Assembly (NCBI GenBank): GCA_964552675.1
Contig: CAZKHJ010000001.1
Span: 124,001 to 188,000, forward strand
DNA: 64,000 nt
Direction of reading: 5' to 3'
DNA from: Sulfurimicrobium sp964552675
Lineage (GTDB): Bacteria > Pseudomonadota > Gammaproteobacteria > Burkholderiales > Sulfuricellaceae
The notes beneath the pieces were generated by a model. That model saw only the letters and a program-made list of their open reading frames with translations, ran no database searches and was not told the DNA's origin. Positions 1 to 7,920 of this stretch are shown one piece after another; position 1 is the stretch's first letter, and every line of letters begins with the position of its first letter. The position numbers and the translations under genes were made by a program.

Positions 1-534
1 GGTCAGGTCGGGAGCGTAACCGTAATACAGGACAAAGGTAAAGGCGGTCCAGAACGCCAAGGCCAGCCAAAGCGCATGGGTCAGGCCAATCTTGCGTATT
101 TTTTCAGCATTCCATGGCTGTTTGTAAAGCCGTTGCCGCGCCGGGCGTTCCCCCTGGATCAAGCGCTCGATCGCGATGAAGGCATCGGTCCACACGGTCT
201 GGAAACAGAAATAGCCGCAGAAAGCACGCCCGATCAGGCCGGTGGCAAAAAACAGCAGGGCCCCGGCAATGAATAGCAGCAGGGAGAGCCAGAAAATATC
301 CTGGGGGTAGACCACCAGGTCAAACAGATAGAACTTGCGCCCGGGCAGATCGAACAGCACCGACTGCGAGGCTGCCTCGTGTCCGCGATGCCAGGGCAGC
401 CAGGGCAGCCCGAAATAAACGCCGTATGCCAGCGCCAGCATGGCCCACTTGAAGGAGCGGAATTTCCCCTTTACCGAACGGGTAAAGATCGGGATGCGTT
501 TTTGATATAGCGGGGAAGCGTCGTTTGTCGGCAC
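1..534 (-). CDS. ccoG: cbb3 oxidase accessory protein CcoG, 5' part only
   Basis: The window edge cuts this gene; about 178 N-terminal codons are visible. The start is taken as GTG at 534 because GGAG lies 6 bases upstream and the reading (VPTNDASPLYQKRIPIFTR) matches the start of CcoG/FixG/RdxA. The segment shows YFGLPWLPW, a membrane span near residues 75-100, and the conserved RAFCGYFCFQTVWTD stretch. The family is an inner-membrane polyferredoxin that reduces copper for the cbb3 oxidase; its ferredoxin domain would lie beyond the edge. It follows ccoP on the same strand after a hairpin terminator, so it may be transcribed partly by read-through. Confidence 0.93.
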   Translation of the reverse strand, partial: MPTNDASPLYQKRIPIFTRSVKGKFRSFKWAMLALAYGVYFGLPWLPWHRGHEAASQSVLFDLPGRKFYLFDLVVYPQDIFWLSLLLFIAGALLFFATGLIGRAFCGYFCFQTVWTDAFIAIERLIQGERPARQRLYKQPWNAEKIRKIGLTHALWLALAFWTAFTFVLYYGYAPDLT

Positions 535-551
535 AGGATGCTCCAGAAATA

Positions 552-598
552 CCGAAAATAAAAGAGCCCGCCTTCGGAGAACACCCCCGAAGCGGGCC
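552..598 (-). terminator. rho-independent terminator between ccoP and ccoG
   Basis: Read on the minus strand, GCCCGCTTCGG pairs with CCGAAGGCGGGC (one bulge) around a short loop and is followed by TCTTTTATTTT. It lies directly downstream of ccoP and probably lowers expression of ccoG relative to ccoNOQP. Confidence 0.7.
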
Positions 599-626
599 AC
601 ATTATATCAGCATTCCCTAATATTGA

Positions 627-1544
627 TTACTTCTTGCCACCGCCAAGGCCATGGACATAGGCGGTCAGCAGCTTGATCTGCTCCGGCTTGAGGCGGCCTT
701 CCCAGGCTGGCATCACGCCGCGGTTAAGACCATTGGCGATCACGGTGCGGATCGCTCCAATTTTCCCTTCTGCACTGCTCTGGCCCGGCACATCAGCCCA
801 CAGCCAGATCTTGTCGGTCAGATTGGCGGAACCGAGCTCCTTGCGACCTTTGGCGCTGTTGTCATGGCAGTAATAGCAGGCAGCGACATCACCATGGAAC
901 AGGGCATCGCCGGCCTTGGCCTTGGCAGCATCCGCCTTTTCACCGGACAGGCTGGCCACATAGTTGGCCAGATTGTCCAGTTGCGTATCGTTGAGCACTT
1001 CCTTGAACGCCGGCATATAGCCATTACGGCCTTTGCTGATGGTCTCCTGAATGTTGGCGTGCGTGCCGCCATACATCCAGTCGTCATCGGTCAGGTTGGG
1101 GAAGAAGCCGATCTTGCCCTCGCCGCCAATCTGATGGCAGGGTGCGCAGTTATCGGCAAAAATTGCCTTGCCGGCGGAATTGACGAAGCTGGTCAGCTCC
1201 GGATCCTTGGCGATCTGCTCGAACGGCGTGGCCGCGACCTTGTCGAAATACGGCTTCTGCATCTTCTCCGCTTCGTTCATATCCTTCATCAACTGGGAGC
1301 GGGTATTCCAGTGCCAGGTTTTTTCCACGCCCTTGTCATTGACGTAGCTCACCGTGCTGAAACCGGTGGTGAAGTGCTTGCCAACTGGCCAGGCGGGGTA
1401 GATCAGCCAGTAGATGATGGACATGGCCACCGAGGCATAGAAGCCGATCAGCCACCAGGAGGGCAGCGGGTTATTGTATTCCTGCAGGTCGTCGTCCCAG
1501 ACGTGACCGGTGGTTTGCACTGATTGCGGTTTTTGCTGACTCAT
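627..1544 (-). CDS. ccoP: cbb3-type cytochrome c oxidase subunit III, dihaem CcoP
   Basis: 305 residues. One N-terminal membrane span (about 32-51, after the conserved YNNPLPSWW) anchors a periplasmic domain with two haem c motifs, C133-x2-C136-H137 and C223-x2-C226-H227, as in all CcoP proteins. It passes electrons from soluble cytochromes c to CcoO and the CcoN active site. Its ATG shares bases with the ccoQ stop codon, so translation is probably coupled. The plus-strand open frame across it is a codon-bias shadow. Confidence 0.97.
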   Translation of the reverse strand: MSQQKPQSVQTTGHVWDDDLQEYNNPLPSWWLIGFYASVAMSIIYWLIYPAWPVGKHFTTGFSTVSYVNDKGVEKTWHWNTRSQLMKDMNEAEKMQKPYFDKVAATPFEQIAKDPELTSFVNSAGKAIFADNCAPCHQIGGEGKIGFFPNLTDDDWMYGGTHANIQETISKGRNGYMPAFKEVLNDTQLDNLANYVASLSGEKADAAKAKAGDALFHGDVAACYYCHDNSAKGRKELGSANLTDKIWLWADVPGQSSAEGKIGAIRTVIANGLNRGVMPAWEGRLKPEQIKLLTAYVHGLGGGKK

Positions 1545-1729
1545 TATTTCGTTTCCTTAGTATCTGAATCCTCATCCAGGAATGGTATGTTCTTGTGGGA
1601 TTCCAGTTTCTCGCCGCGCTTTCTGCTGCCGAACACATAAATCAGGATCAGGCAGAAGGTGATGAAAAAGATCAGCAGCGCGAGCGGCTTGGTATTTTCA
1701 TCCCGGGAGAACCACAGCAACCATTCCAT
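1544..1729 (-). CDS. ccoQ: cbb3 oxidase small subunit CcoQ/FixQ
   Basis: 61 residues, the usual size for CcoQ. It has one hydrophobic span (about residues 16-34, LALLIFFITFCLILIYVFG) followed by a charged cytoplasmic tail rich in Lys, Arg, Asp and Glu. CcoQ stabilises the interaction of CcoP with the CcoNO core. It sits between ccoO (12 bases away) and ccoP (1-base overlap), the canonical ccoNOQP order, and the assignment rests mostly on that position and the length. Confidence 0.9.
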   Translation of the reverse strand: MEWLLWFSRDENTKPLALLIFFITFCLILIYVFGSRKRGEKLESHKNIPFLDEDSDTKETK

Positions 1730-1741
1730 CCAGCTTTTCTC

Positions 1742-2485
1742 TTAGCGGAACTTGACGAATTCGTCGTTATCGTACTTGCTGAAGTCCACCATGGTGCCAA
1801 GCACTTGCAAGTAAGCTACGACGGCATCCATTTCGCTGATGTTGCTGCGGTCGCCGTCAAAGTTTCCGGCCTGAGCCTGAGCGATGAGATTTTTCTGGGC
1901 ATCGGGAATATGCAGGGTTTTCGCCACTTCGGCACCAAAGTCCTTGACGTTCCTGTCATATTCACCCTGGGTCAGGGAATAGGGCACGCCCACCTGACGC
2001 AGCGCCTTGAGACGTTCGGCGATGTCGGAGTAATCCAGCGCGGTCGTCAACAGCCAGGGGTAGCGCGGCATGACGGAAGGCGGCACCATGGACTTGGGAT
2101 CAATCAGGTGCTGTACGTGCCAGTCGTTGGAGTATTTTTTGCCCACGCGCGCCAGATCAGGGCCGGTACGCTTGGAACCCCACTGGAAGGGGTGATCGTA
2201 TTTGGACTCGGCGGCCAGGGAATAGTGGCCATAGCGCAGCGCTTCGTCACGGAACGGACGGATCATCTGGGAATGGCACAGGTAACAGCCCTCGCGCACA
2301 AAAATATCGCGGCCACGCGATTCCAGGGGAGTGTAGGGGCGCACGCCATCCACTTTCTCTACCGTCTCCTTGATGAAGAACAGCGGGGCGATTTCAACCA
2401 GGCCGCCGATGCTGATGGCAAGCATGATCGCCACCAGCATGATGCCGACGTTTTTTTCAATCCATTCGTGTTTGAAATTGAACAT
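1742..2485 (-). CDS. ccoO: cbb3-type cytochrome c oxidase subunit II, monohaem CcoO
   Basis: 247 residues. An N-terminal membrane anchor (about 13-37) is followed by a periplasmic cytochrome c domain with C67-Y-L-C70-H71 in the family signature GCYLCHSQMIRPF. CcoO relays electrons from CcoP to the CcoN haems. The conserved RTGPDLARVG and YPWL segments of the family are also present. The gene begins 67 bases after ccoN and is 12 bases from ccoQ. Confidence 0.97.
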   Translation of the reverse strand: MFNFKHEWIEKNVGIMLVAIMLAISIGGLVEIAPLFFIKETVEKVDGVRPYTPLESRGRDIFVREGCYLCHSQMIRPFRDEALRYGHYSLAAESKYDHPFQWGSKRTGPDLARVGKKYSNDWHVQHLIDPKSMVPPSVMPRYPWLLTTALDYSDIAERLKALRQVGVPYSLTQGEYDRNVKDFGAEVAKTLHIPDAQKNLIAQAQAGNFDGDRSNISEMDAVVAYLQVLGTMVDFSKYDNDEFVKFR

Positions 2486-2552
2486 ATTATTTCTCGCTTA
2501 AATCTTTTTTCGTAGGCGGGCACAACCGCACCCGCCTGCTCCCGATGCTATC

Positions 2553-4001
2553 TTATGCCGCTGCCTTGGCAGGATTCACCGCCACGGCGGAAACCTGGCC
2601 ACTGGCCTGACGGATGGTCATAAAGGCGTTGTACACCATGATCAGCATACCGGTCAGGAAGAACATGCCGCCGATTGCGCGCATCGCATAGAAGGGATGC
2701 ATTGCAGCCACGGACTCGGCAAAGGAATACTGCAGGTTGCCAAAATCATCAAAGGCGCGCCACATCAGGCCTTGCATGATGCCGGAAATCCACATCGCGG
2801 TGATGTACAGCAAGGTACCGATGGTTGCCAGCCAGAAGTGAATACCGATCAGCTTTTCGCTGTACATTTTGGTATCCCACAGCTTGGGGATGAGATGGTA
2901 CAGAGAGCCGAAGGAAATCATTGCCACCCAGCCCAGCGCACCAGAGTGCACATGCCCCACGGTCCAGTCGGTGTAATGCGACAGGGCATTGACGTCTTTC
3001 AGGGACATCATCGGACCCTCAAAGGTGGACATGCCGTAGAAGGACAAGGCCACAATCATGAAACGCATGATCGGGTCGGTGCGCAGCTTGTCCCAGGCGC
3101 CGGACAACGTCATGATGCCGTTGATCATGCCACCCCAGGAAGGCAGCAGCAGCATGATGGAGAAAGTTGCAGCCAGGGTAGAAGTCCAGTCCGGCAACGC
3201 GGTCCAGTGCAGGTGGTGGGTACCCACCCACATGTAGAGGAAGGACAATGCCCAGAAGTGCACGATGGACAGACGGTAGGAATAAATCGGGCGGCCGGCC
3301 TGCTTGGGCACGAAGTAGTACATCATACCGAGGAAAGCCGCAGTCAGGAAGAAGCCCACTGCGTTATGGCCATACCACCACTGGGTCATGGCGTCCTGGG
3401 TGCCGGCGAACAGGCTGTAGGACTTGAGCGTGAACAGGCTGACAGGAACCGCCAGGTTATTGAAAGTATGCAGCAGGGCGGTTGCCAGAATGAAGGACAG
3501 GTAGAACCAGTTGGCCACATAGATATGCGGCTGCTTGCGGCGCATCAGGGTGCCGACAAAAACAACCAGGTACACCACCCACACCACTTCGATCAGCAGG
3601 TCGATCGGCCATTCCATTTCGGCATATTCCTTGCCTTGGGAATAACCCATCACATAACTGAGCGCGGCCAGCACGATAATCGCCTGCCAGCCCCAGAAGG
3701 TGAAGCTCGCCATGCCGTCGCCGAACAGGCGGGTCTGACAGGTGCGCTGGACAACGTAATAGGAAGTGGCAAACAGGGCGCTGCCGCCGAAGCCGAAAAT
3801 CACGGCACCGGTATGCACCGGGCGCAGACGGCCGAACGTAATGTAGGGCAAATCGAAGTTAAGGAACGGCCATGCCAGCTCGGAGGCGATATACACCCCC
3901 ACGAACATGCCGACCGCGCCCCACACCAAGGCCATGATCGTAAATTTCCGGACAATATCGAAGTTATATTGCTCGGTGCCTGCGACGCCAACTGCCGCCA
4001 T
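2553..4001 (-). CDS. ccoN: cbb3-type cytochrome c oxidase catalytic subunit I CcoN
   Basis: Haem-copper oxidase subunit with about twelve membrane spans, 482 residues from the chosen start. The ATG at 4001 (MAAVGVAGTEQYNF) is preferred over one 33 bases upstream because AAGGAG stands 6 bases before it. Conserved histidine segments include RPVHTGAVIFGF, WWYGHNAVGFFLT, THHLHWTALPDW and DWTVGHVHSGALGW, giving the haem b, CuB and haem b3 ligands. It reduces O2 with high affinity. It is the first gene of ccoNOQP and lies about 190 bases downstream of a predicted FNR-controlled transcription start. Confidence 0.97.
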   Translation of the reverse strand: MAAVGVAGTEQYNFDIVRKFTIMALVWGAVGMFVGVYIASELAWPFLNFDLPYITFGRLRPVHTGAVIFGFGGSALFATSYYVVQRTCQTRLFGDGMASFTFWGWQAIIVLAALSYVMGYSQGKEYAEMEWPIDLLIEVVWVVYLVVFVGTLMRRKQPHIYVANWFYLSFILATALLHTFNNLAVPVSLFTLKSYSLFAGTQDAMTQWWYGHNAVGFFLTAAFLGMMYYFVPKQAGRPIYSYRLSIVHFWALSFLYMWVGTHHLHWTALPDWTSTLAATFSIMLLLPSWGGMINGIMTLSGAWDKLRTDPIMRFMIVALSFYGMSTFEGPMMSLKDVNALSHYTDWTVGHVHSGALGWVAMISFGSLYHLIPKLWDTKMYSEKLIGIHFWLATIGTLLYITAMWISGIMQGLMWRAFDDFGNLQYSFAESVAAMHPFYAMRAIGGMFFLTGMLIMVYNAFMTIRQASGQVSAVAVNPAKAAA

Positions 4002-4196
4002 AACCTTCTCCTTTTGTATTTTGAAGCGAGCCACAACATTACCAGCCAGAGAGATTCAGCTTCTCGCCCAGGCTAAAGGGCAAGACAAAAGCCAAGCACT
4101 GACCCTCGCCTGGCCCCGACTCCTGCTAATGATGCTTACTGATAAAACCGGCGCACCGGACGACCAAACACTTCTGCCGAGCGCACACTATCCGCC

Positions 4197-4238
4197 AATA
4201 TAGCCGGAAACAGCCCAAAAAACCCTGACCAATGTCAA
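4197..4238 (-). promoter_or_regulatory. predicted class II FNR-dependent promoter of ccoN
   Basis: An inverted repeat TGAC-N4-GTCA (4225-4238; minus reading TTGACATTGGTCAG) resembles FNR/ANR boxes. It is followed by exactly 22 bases and then TATATT (4197-4202), a 5/6 match to the -10 hexamer. This puts the box centre at about -41.5, the class II activation position. It lies between fnr and ccoN, leaving a roughly 190-base leader before the ccoN start. The rest of the 298-base gap (4002-4299) shows no gene. Confidence 0.72.
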
Positions 4239-4299
4239 CTTTGCAGAGATATTTTGTCTTTACCGCCAAGGCAAAGGCCGTGAAATACGGCGCCGCTCT

Positions 4300-5070
4300 T
4301 CACTTTGCAGCAGCGTGGGCGCCCCGTGCAATTTCCTGCAAGCGGGCCGGTTGGGTCAGTCGCACGAGGCGGCGCTGGGTCGAAATCAGGCCGTCTTCTT
4401 CAAAACGGGTAATGACCCGGCACACGGTTTCCTCAGCCAGGCCAAGGTAATTGCCGATATCGCTGCGCGACATGCTGAGTTTGATTTCCTCGGCGTGGCG
4501 TCCGTGAGACGCAAGGCGCCGGGAAAGATTGACCAGAAAACTGGCGAGCCGCTCTTCTGCCCTTTTCTTGCCGAGGAGCAACATCATTTCCTGATTGTGA
4601 ACAATTTCCTGGCTCATGATTTTCAGCATCTGATGCTGCAAACCCGGCGCCTGCTCGACCAATTCCTCGTAGCATCCGAATGGCACCTCGCACACGCTGG
4701 TCGTTTCCAGCGCACGCGCTTCGCAGTTATAACGTTCGGCCACCATGGAATCAAGGCCCAGCAATTCGCCTGAAATATGAAATCCCGTCACCTGCACCCG
4801 GCCATCATCGGTCAACACCGAGGTTTTCACTGAACCGCTGCGGATCGCGAATGCCGCCCGGTAAGGCTCGCCAATCGAAAACAGGGGCTCGCCGCGCTTG
4901 TAGGTGCGGCGGTTTTTTACCAGCGTATCAAGCAGGCTGAGATCAGCCTCGCCGCCCACGGCCTTGCACAGGCCATAGATCCCGCAATCCTTGCAGGCTA
5001 TGGGGGCGCAGACAGCATCATTGGCGCTGACAGGGTGAATTCGTTTGGTTTTCAGATTGATGGCAAGCAT
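4300..5070 (-). CDS. fnr: oxygen-sensing CRP/FNR family regulator Fnr
   Basis: 256 residues. The N-terminal cluster C26-x2-C29-x5-C35 plus C127 (in SVCEVPF) matches the four [4Fe-4S] ligands of E. coli FNR; an extra C21 is present. A cyclic-nucleotide-type beta-roll follows, then the C-terminal helix-turn-helix SRSDIGNYLGLAEETVCRV with E and R at the TTGAT-recognition positions. Predicted to activate microaerobic genes when the cluster is intact. It directly follows the Rrf2 gene (6 bases) and precedes the FNR-type box of ccoN, fitting local control of the cbb3 oxidase. Confidence 0.95.
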   Translation of the reverse strand: MLAINLKTKRIHPVSANDAVCAPIACKDCGIYGLCKAVGGEADLSLLDTLVKNRRTYKRGEPLFSIGEPYRAAFAIRSGSVKTSVLTDDGRVQVTGFHISGELLGLDSMVAERYNCEARALETTSVCEVPFGCYEELVEQAPGLQHQMLKIMSQEIVHNQEMMLLLGKKRAEERLASFLVNLSRRLASHGRHAEEIKLSMSRSDIGNYLGLAEETVCRVITRFEEDGLISTQRRLVRLTQPARLQEIARGAHAAAK

Positions 5071-5076
5071 GACGGC

Positions 5077-5532
5077 TCAGGGGTTGATTGCCGCATGCGG
5101 CAGGTCGGTGATTCGATATTTTCCACTTTGGACGGCTGCCGCCAGTTTCTCCAGGGTTTGCTCCCGCAGCAGCAGCACGATTTTTTCCTTGATCGGCTTC
5201 CACCGGACATGCATCGGGCAGGCGGTTTCATCGCTGCAAACCTTCAGTCCCAGCACACAATCATCAGTAAAACCCGTACCCTCGGTCAGCACCAGTACCT
5301 GCATCAGATCGGTTTTTTCAACGTTCTCGCGCAGACAGAATCCGCCCAGGCGGCCACGAAAGGAATACAGCAGATTGCCCTTGCACAGGTTCTGCATGAT
5401 TTTGGCCAGGTAAGCAGAAGGCACGCCCAGATGCTCGGCAATTTCCCGGTTGAGAACAGGTTCGCCGCGTGGCTGCGTAGCGACATAGATCAGCGCCTGG
5501 ATGGCGTATTGGCTGGTGCGTGACAGTATCAT
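5077..5532 (-). CDS. Rrf2-family transcriptional regulator, probable Fe-S sensor
   Basis: 151 residues. The N-terminal winged helix (MILSRTSQYAIQALIYVA) is typical of Rrf2 proteins such as IscR, NsrR and RsrR. C92, C99 and C105 followed by H108 (ACPMH) form the candidate cluster-binding loop. The C92-C99 spacing is one residue longer than in IscR, so the subfamily (nitric oxide, redox or Fe-S sensing) cannot be fixed. It is followed 6 bases later by fnr, implying that one redox regulator may control the other. No Shine-Dalgarno is visible, and the best promoter places the transcript start only a few bases before the ATG. Confidence 0.88.
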   Translation of the reverse strand: MILSRTSQYAIQALIYVATQPRGEPVLNREIAEHLGVPSAYLAKIMQNLCKGNLLYSFRGRLGGFCLRENVEKTDLMQVLVLTEGTGFTDDCVLGLKVCSDETACPMHVRWKPIKEKIVLLLREQTLEKLAAAVQSGKYRITDLPHAAINP

Positions 5533-5541
5533 AGGCGTTTA

Positions 5542-5584
5542 ATTATGAAGCAATTGGCAAATTTGTAAAGGATGAAACTATCCT
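5542..5584 (-). promoter_or_regulatory. predicted promoter and operator of the rrf2-fnr operon
   Basis: On the minus strand TTTACA (5564-5569), 16 bases, then CATAAT (5542-5547) give 5/6 matches at both hexamers. An inverted repeat AGGAT-N6-ATCCT (5569-5584) overlaps the upstream edge of the -35 element and is a candidate operator. The predicted start lies only about 3-4 bases before the rrf2 ATG, suggesting a nearly leaderless mRNA. Confidence 0.45.
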
Positions 5585-5597
5585 GAATCATCCCCTG

Positions 5598-6275
5598 TCA
5601 ATCACGGGGAAGGTGCATATCCCGCGCCACTCTGACCGGGTCCGGCTGTGGCATATACGCCACCACGCCCAGCAGGGGAGCATCCAGGCGCTGTTGCAGC
5701 GACTCAAGATTAGCTCCGAAGCACGCCATACCCGGATCAATCCGGTTTGCCACCCAGCCCGCCAGCCGCAAACCCCGTGACGATATGGCCTCTGCCGTCA
5801 GCAGCGCATGGTTCAGGCACCCCAGGCGCATGCCCACCACCAGCACGACTGGCAAGGACAACCGCCGGGCAAGATCGGCAGTATCCGCATGTTTCCCAAG
5901 GGGCACCCGGAAGCCGCCCACGCCCTCCACCACCACTTGCTCAGCGAGCCCTGCCAAAGCGTCATAAGCACGCCGGACACGCGCCAGATCAATCACCTGG
6001 CCGGCTTCTTCAGCGGCAATATGGGGAGAAATAGGCGGGGCAAAAGCGTAAGGATTCACCAGTTCCAGGGGGGCCTGCACGCTGGAAGCCTGTCGCAGCA
6101 TGGTCACATCCTCGCAGCACAAGCCCTCCGGCGTCTCCTCGCACCCTGCCGCCACCGGCTTCATCCCCACCGCAATCCTGCCCGCCGCCGCATAGGCATG
6201 CAGCAAGGCGCATGACACCAGCGTCTTGCCCACGCCGGTATCGGTGCCGGCAACGAAAACGCCGCGCGCCATCAT
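5598..6275 (-). CDS. bioD: ATP-dependent dethiobiotin synthetase BioD
   Basis: 225 residues. It starts with the family P-loop GTDTGVGKT (residues 10-18) and has MKPVAAGCE, where BioD has its catalytic Lys, and VVEGVGGFRVPL in the substrate loop. It closes the ureido ring of dethiobiotin from DAPA, CO2 and ATP. It is the last gene of the bio operon, overlapping bioC by 4 bases. No bioA (DAPA synthase) is present in this window, so that step must be encoded elsewhere. Confidence 0.95.
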   Translation of the reverse strand: MMARGVFVAGTDTGVGKTLVSCALLHAYAAAGRIAVGMKPVAAGCEETPEGLCCEDVTMLRQASSVQAPLELVNPYAFAPPISPHIAAEEAGQVIDLARVRRAYDALAGLAEQVVVEGVGGFRVPLGKHADTADLARRLSLPVVLVVGMRLGCLNHALLTAEAISSRGLRLAGWVANRIDPGMACFGANLESLQQRLDAPLLGVVAYMPQPDPVRVARDMHLPRD

Positions 6276-7162
6276 CGCCCCCGTTGACCCGGAGACGGCA
6301 TGCGCACCACCCGCCGCCCGTCAGGCAATTGGTTGGGCGCCCAGGCATGGCCATACACCACCTCGTAGGTAGCGGGCAGCCTGCCGTCGCGGCGCAGTTT
6401 CTCGTACCCGGCTTCCATCGTCCGCCACGCCGTCTTGCCGCTCAGGCCATGCCCCCGCCCGTAGGTGGCGTTGTGCGCGCCCAGCGCCTTGAGATCGCGC
6501 ATCAGTCCGGCAACATCATCATAGGTGAGCGTGAAGTGCTCCATGTCCATCACCGGCTCGGCAAACCCAGCCCGCGCCAGCGCGTCACCGACATCGTGCA
6601 TGTCCTGGAAGCGGCTGACGTGAGTATGGCCATCAACCGCGCCAAATGCCTGGCGCAGTTCCTGCAGGGTATCAGGGCCGAAGGTGCTGAACATGAATAG
6701 GCCATCAGGCGCCAGCACGCGGCGGATGCCGGCGAAGGTGGCGTCGAGATCATTGCACCACTGCAGGGCCAGATTTGACCATGCCAGGTCTACGCTGCCG
6801 GATTGCAGGGGCAGCGCATCGAGATCGCCGCATACATAACTTGTACCACCCGTGGGCAGCAGCTTTCTCCACCAGGGACGCGCGCCCCGCGCCACATGCA
6901 GCATGCCCAGCGCGATGTCCAGCTCGATCAGCCGCGTGGTTTTATAACGTTCGCGCAATAATTTCTGACCGTACCCGGTACCGCACCCGGCGTCGAGTAT
7001 CAATTGGGGCGTGAATTTCACATACTGCAGGCGTTCAGCCATGCGTTCAGCCACCGTGCGCTGCAATACTGCCACATGGTCATAAGTCTTCGCCGCGCGG
7101 TCAAAAGAGCGGCGCATGCGCCGCTTGTCGATCCGCGATGGTTCAGCCAGCACATCAGTCAC
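6272..7162 (-). CDS. bioC: malonyl-[acyl-carrier protein] O-methyltransferase BioC
   Basis: 296 residues from GTG at 7162, chosen because it overlaps the bioH stop (GTGA) and has GGAG about 7 bases upstream; a longer frame to 7264 lies inside bioH. Class I SAM methyltransferase with motif I LDAGCGTGYG, preceded by the BioC-typical RRSFDRAAKTYDHVAVLQ. It masks malonyl-ACP as a methyl ester so that fatty-acid synthesis enzymes can build the pimeloyl chain. It acts just before BioH, its direct neighbour. Confidence 0.94.
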   Translation of the reverse strand: MTDVLAEPSRIDKRRMRRSFDRAAKTYDHVAVLQRTVAERMAERLQYVKFTPQLILDAGCGTGYGQKLLRERYKTTRLIELDIALGMLHVARGARPWWRKLLPTGGTSYVCGDLDALPLQSGSVDLAWSNLALQWCNDLDATFAGIRRVLAPDGLFMFSTFGPDTLQELRQAFGAVDGHTHVSRFQDMHDVGDALARAGFAEPVMDMEHFTLTYDDVAGLMRDLKALGAHNATYGRGHGLSGKTAWRTMEAGYEKLRRDGRLPATYEVVYGHAWAPNQLPDGRRVVRMPSPGQRGR

Positions 7163-7920
7163 GGGAAAAACTCCATTACAGACTGCACAAATTCTTCTGG
7201 ATGAGACAAAAAAGGCGCATGGGCACAGCCCGCAATCATGTTCAGCCGCGCATCCGGCACACATCCCGCCAGCCAGCGCGCGGCATCGGCTGGCGCCAGC
7301 ATGTCGCGCTCCCCATGCACCACCGACAGGGGTTGGAGAAGTTTGCCGACCTCAAGGCGCAGATCGCTATCCAGCAACACATCCAGCCCGGCCTTCAGCA
7401 CCTCGGCTCCAGGCACGCCGCGCGCAAACAGCGCCACGCGCAGGTATTTCATCACGGTGCGCACATTCTCGCCGCTGCGTGCCTGCAAAGAGAGGAAACG
7501 CAGCAGGGTGCCGGCATAATCCTGTTCCAGATCGCGTGCAAAAGTGCGCAACACTTCCGCCTCGATGCCGCAGGCCCAGCCCGGACGCTGCACGAAGCAG
7601 GGCGAGGCCCCCACCAGCATCAGCTTTTCCACCTGCTGCGGCTGATCCAGCGCCCAGCGTTGCGCCACCAGCCCCCCCAGGGACCAGCCGATGACGTTAA
7701 TTCTTGGCGGCAAGGTTACGGCCATCGCCTGTGCCAGACGCACCAGGTCATAAGGCTGGCATGACGGGCTGCCCCCATAGCCGGGCAAGTCCACCACATG
7801 CACCCGGAATTGCCGCGCCAGTTCGCCGCGCACCCCATCCCAGATGCCGCCGTGCATGCCCCAGCCATGCAGCAGCGCGAGATCAGGTCCGCTGCCACTG
7901 ATTTCGACATGCAAACTCAT
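7159..7920 (-). CDS. bioH: pimeloyl-[acyl-carrier protein] methyl ester esterase BioH
   Basis: 253 residues, alpha/beta hydrolase. Oxyanion region LLHGWGMHGGIWD, nucleophile elbow GWSLGG, acid near HGERDMLAP and a His in AHAPFLSHPEEF complete the triad. It demethylates pimeloyl-ACP methyl ester, ending chain elongation. It overlaps bioF upstream and bioC downstream by 4 bases each, an arrangement that would give equal, coupled translation. Confidence 0.94.
   Translation of the reverse strand: MSLHVEISGSGPDLALLHGWGMHGGIWDGVRGELARQFRVHVVDLPGYGGSPSCQPYDLVRLAQAMAVTLPPRINVIGWSLGGLVAQRWALDQPQQVEKLMLVGASPCFVQRPGWACGIEAEVLRTFARDLEQDYAGTLLRFLSLQARSGENVRTVMKYLRVALFARGVPGAEVLKAGLDVLLDSDLRLEVGKLLQPLSVVHGERDMLAPADAARWLAGCVPDARLNMIAGCAHAPFLSHPEEFVQSVMEFFP

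Noticed and set aside
651..1523. Long plus-strand open frame opposite ccoP.
   Set aside because: Antisense shadow caused by codon bias; no ribosome site and no protein family features. The same holds for long frames opposite ccoN (2697-4076), the RND permease (36265-37836), mshQ (18464-21079), ctpA (42501-43718) and the VWA gene (61188-62753).
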